NCBI GenBank assembly: GCA_964432485.1
Contig: CAYSNP010000026.1
Location: forward strand, 1-24,175
Origin: CAYSNP01 sp964432485
GTDB taxonomy: Bacteria; Bacillota; Clostridia; Christensenellales; DTU072
Reading direction: 5' to 3'
DNA length: 24,175 nucleotides
Each line of letters starts with the position of its first letter. The stretch's first letter is position 1. The translations under genes and the position numbers were made by a program. This document shows positions 23,883-24,175 of the stretch, one piece after another. The notes under the pieces are model-generated. The model saw only the letters and a program-made list of their open reading frames with translations, searched no databases and was not told the origin of the DNA.

Positions 23883-24175
23883 AACCTTAAGCAAACATAA
23901 GATTTAATTATAATAAAAACCGGATTAGAAGTTGATTACATTCCGGGAAAAGAAAAAGAGGCTTTATCGGTCGTAGATTTCTATAACTGGGATTACCTGC
24001 TTTTATCGGTTCATTTTTTAGACGATTGGGCTTTTGATCATCCCAAATATATTCATTATTATGAAAACAGAGATATTAATGAAATCTATCGGTCCTACTA
24101 TAAGACTTTAATGCAAGGTATTGAGACTGGTTGTTATAATATTCCACAGAATCATCAAGCTCAATCTGTGCGATT
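23883..24175 (+). pseudogene. Truncated histidinol-phosphatase (PHP/HisJ-like) remnant
   Basis: From 23901 one frame stays open to the edge and reads DLIIIKTGLEVDYIPGKEKE, then SVHFLDDWAFDHP and a helix NEIYRSYYKTLMQGIETG. This follows HisJ-type PHP phosphatases: the GLEVDY strand with its glutamate metal ligand and the SVHF histidine. HisJ dephosphorylates histidinol phosphate in histidine synthesis. It looks broken. The N-terminal third with the HTH-type metal motif is absent, and a TAA (23898-23900) interrupts the frame where LKQT precedes. After about 24133 the expected GHxDLIK-like match appears only in the next frame (VIIFHRIIKLNLCD), suggesting a 1-base shift. No ribosome site or start codon precedes it. 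The 3' end is outside the window. Identity rests on recalled motifs, not an alignment. Confidence 0.65.

Noticed and set aside
23898..24175. Treating the open frame after cas2 as an intact gene
   Set aside because: No start codon with a ribosome site, missing N-terminal domain, and the family match changes frame near 24133; a remnant is the better description.

Overview
The window reads as a chromosomal segment of an AT-rich, anaerobic, probably endospore-forming Bacillota (Clostridia-like). The reasons are a single-chain pyruvate:ferredoxin oxidoreductase, the Bacillus/Clostridium gene order spoVT - spoVB-type flippase (yabM) - yabN/mazG, strong AGGAGG ribosome sites, classical TTGACA/TATAAT promoters and many short rho-independent terminators. 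A species cannot be named from this sequence alone.

Layout. (1) 1-185: the start of a leftward CBS-domain gene cut by the window edge. (2) 388-4022: PFOR with its own sigma-A-like promoter and terminator. (3) 4054-8554: a tightly overlapping operon spoVT, spoVB/yabM-like flippase, yabN-mazG fusion and dus, ending in a terminator. It links late sporulation control and envelope polysaccharide export to nucleotide and tRNA housekeeping. (4) 8607-11535: an unrecognised membrane-anchored protein, MTA/SAH nucleosidase, and a GlmU-like acetyltransferase whose pyrophosphorylase half is badly reduced. Each gene is separated from the next by a hairpin terminator. (5) 11574-11740: tRNA-Arg(CCT) with its own promoter and a bidirectional terminator. 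(6) 11776-15502: unrelated accessory genes on alternating strands (pRiA4b ORF-3 family protein, AAA ATPase with DUF4143, GPH-family sugar symporter). (7) 15931-23878: a complete type I-C CRISPR-Cas operon, cas3-cas5-cas8c-cas7-cas4-cas1-cas2, read from one promoter, with an internally initiated cas11 inside cas8c. (8) 23883-24175: a truncated, stop-containing and apparently frameshifted histidinol-phosphatase (PHP/HisJ) remnant directly against the cas2 stop codon.

The cas genes supply crRNA processing (Cas5), the Cascade complex (Cas5/Cas7/Cas8c/Cas11), target destruction (Cas3) and adaptation (Cas4/Cas1/Cas2), and all look intact. No CRISPR repeat was seen anywhere in the window, including the usual array position after cas2, which is occupied by the hisJ remnant.

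I did not find a clearly undescribed system. The points most worth following are the array-less I-C operon beside a decayed hisJ, the strongly signalled internal Cas11 start, the reduced GlmU, and a direct repeat bracketing the cas promoter. All assignments come from reading motifs and recalled family features; no database search was run.
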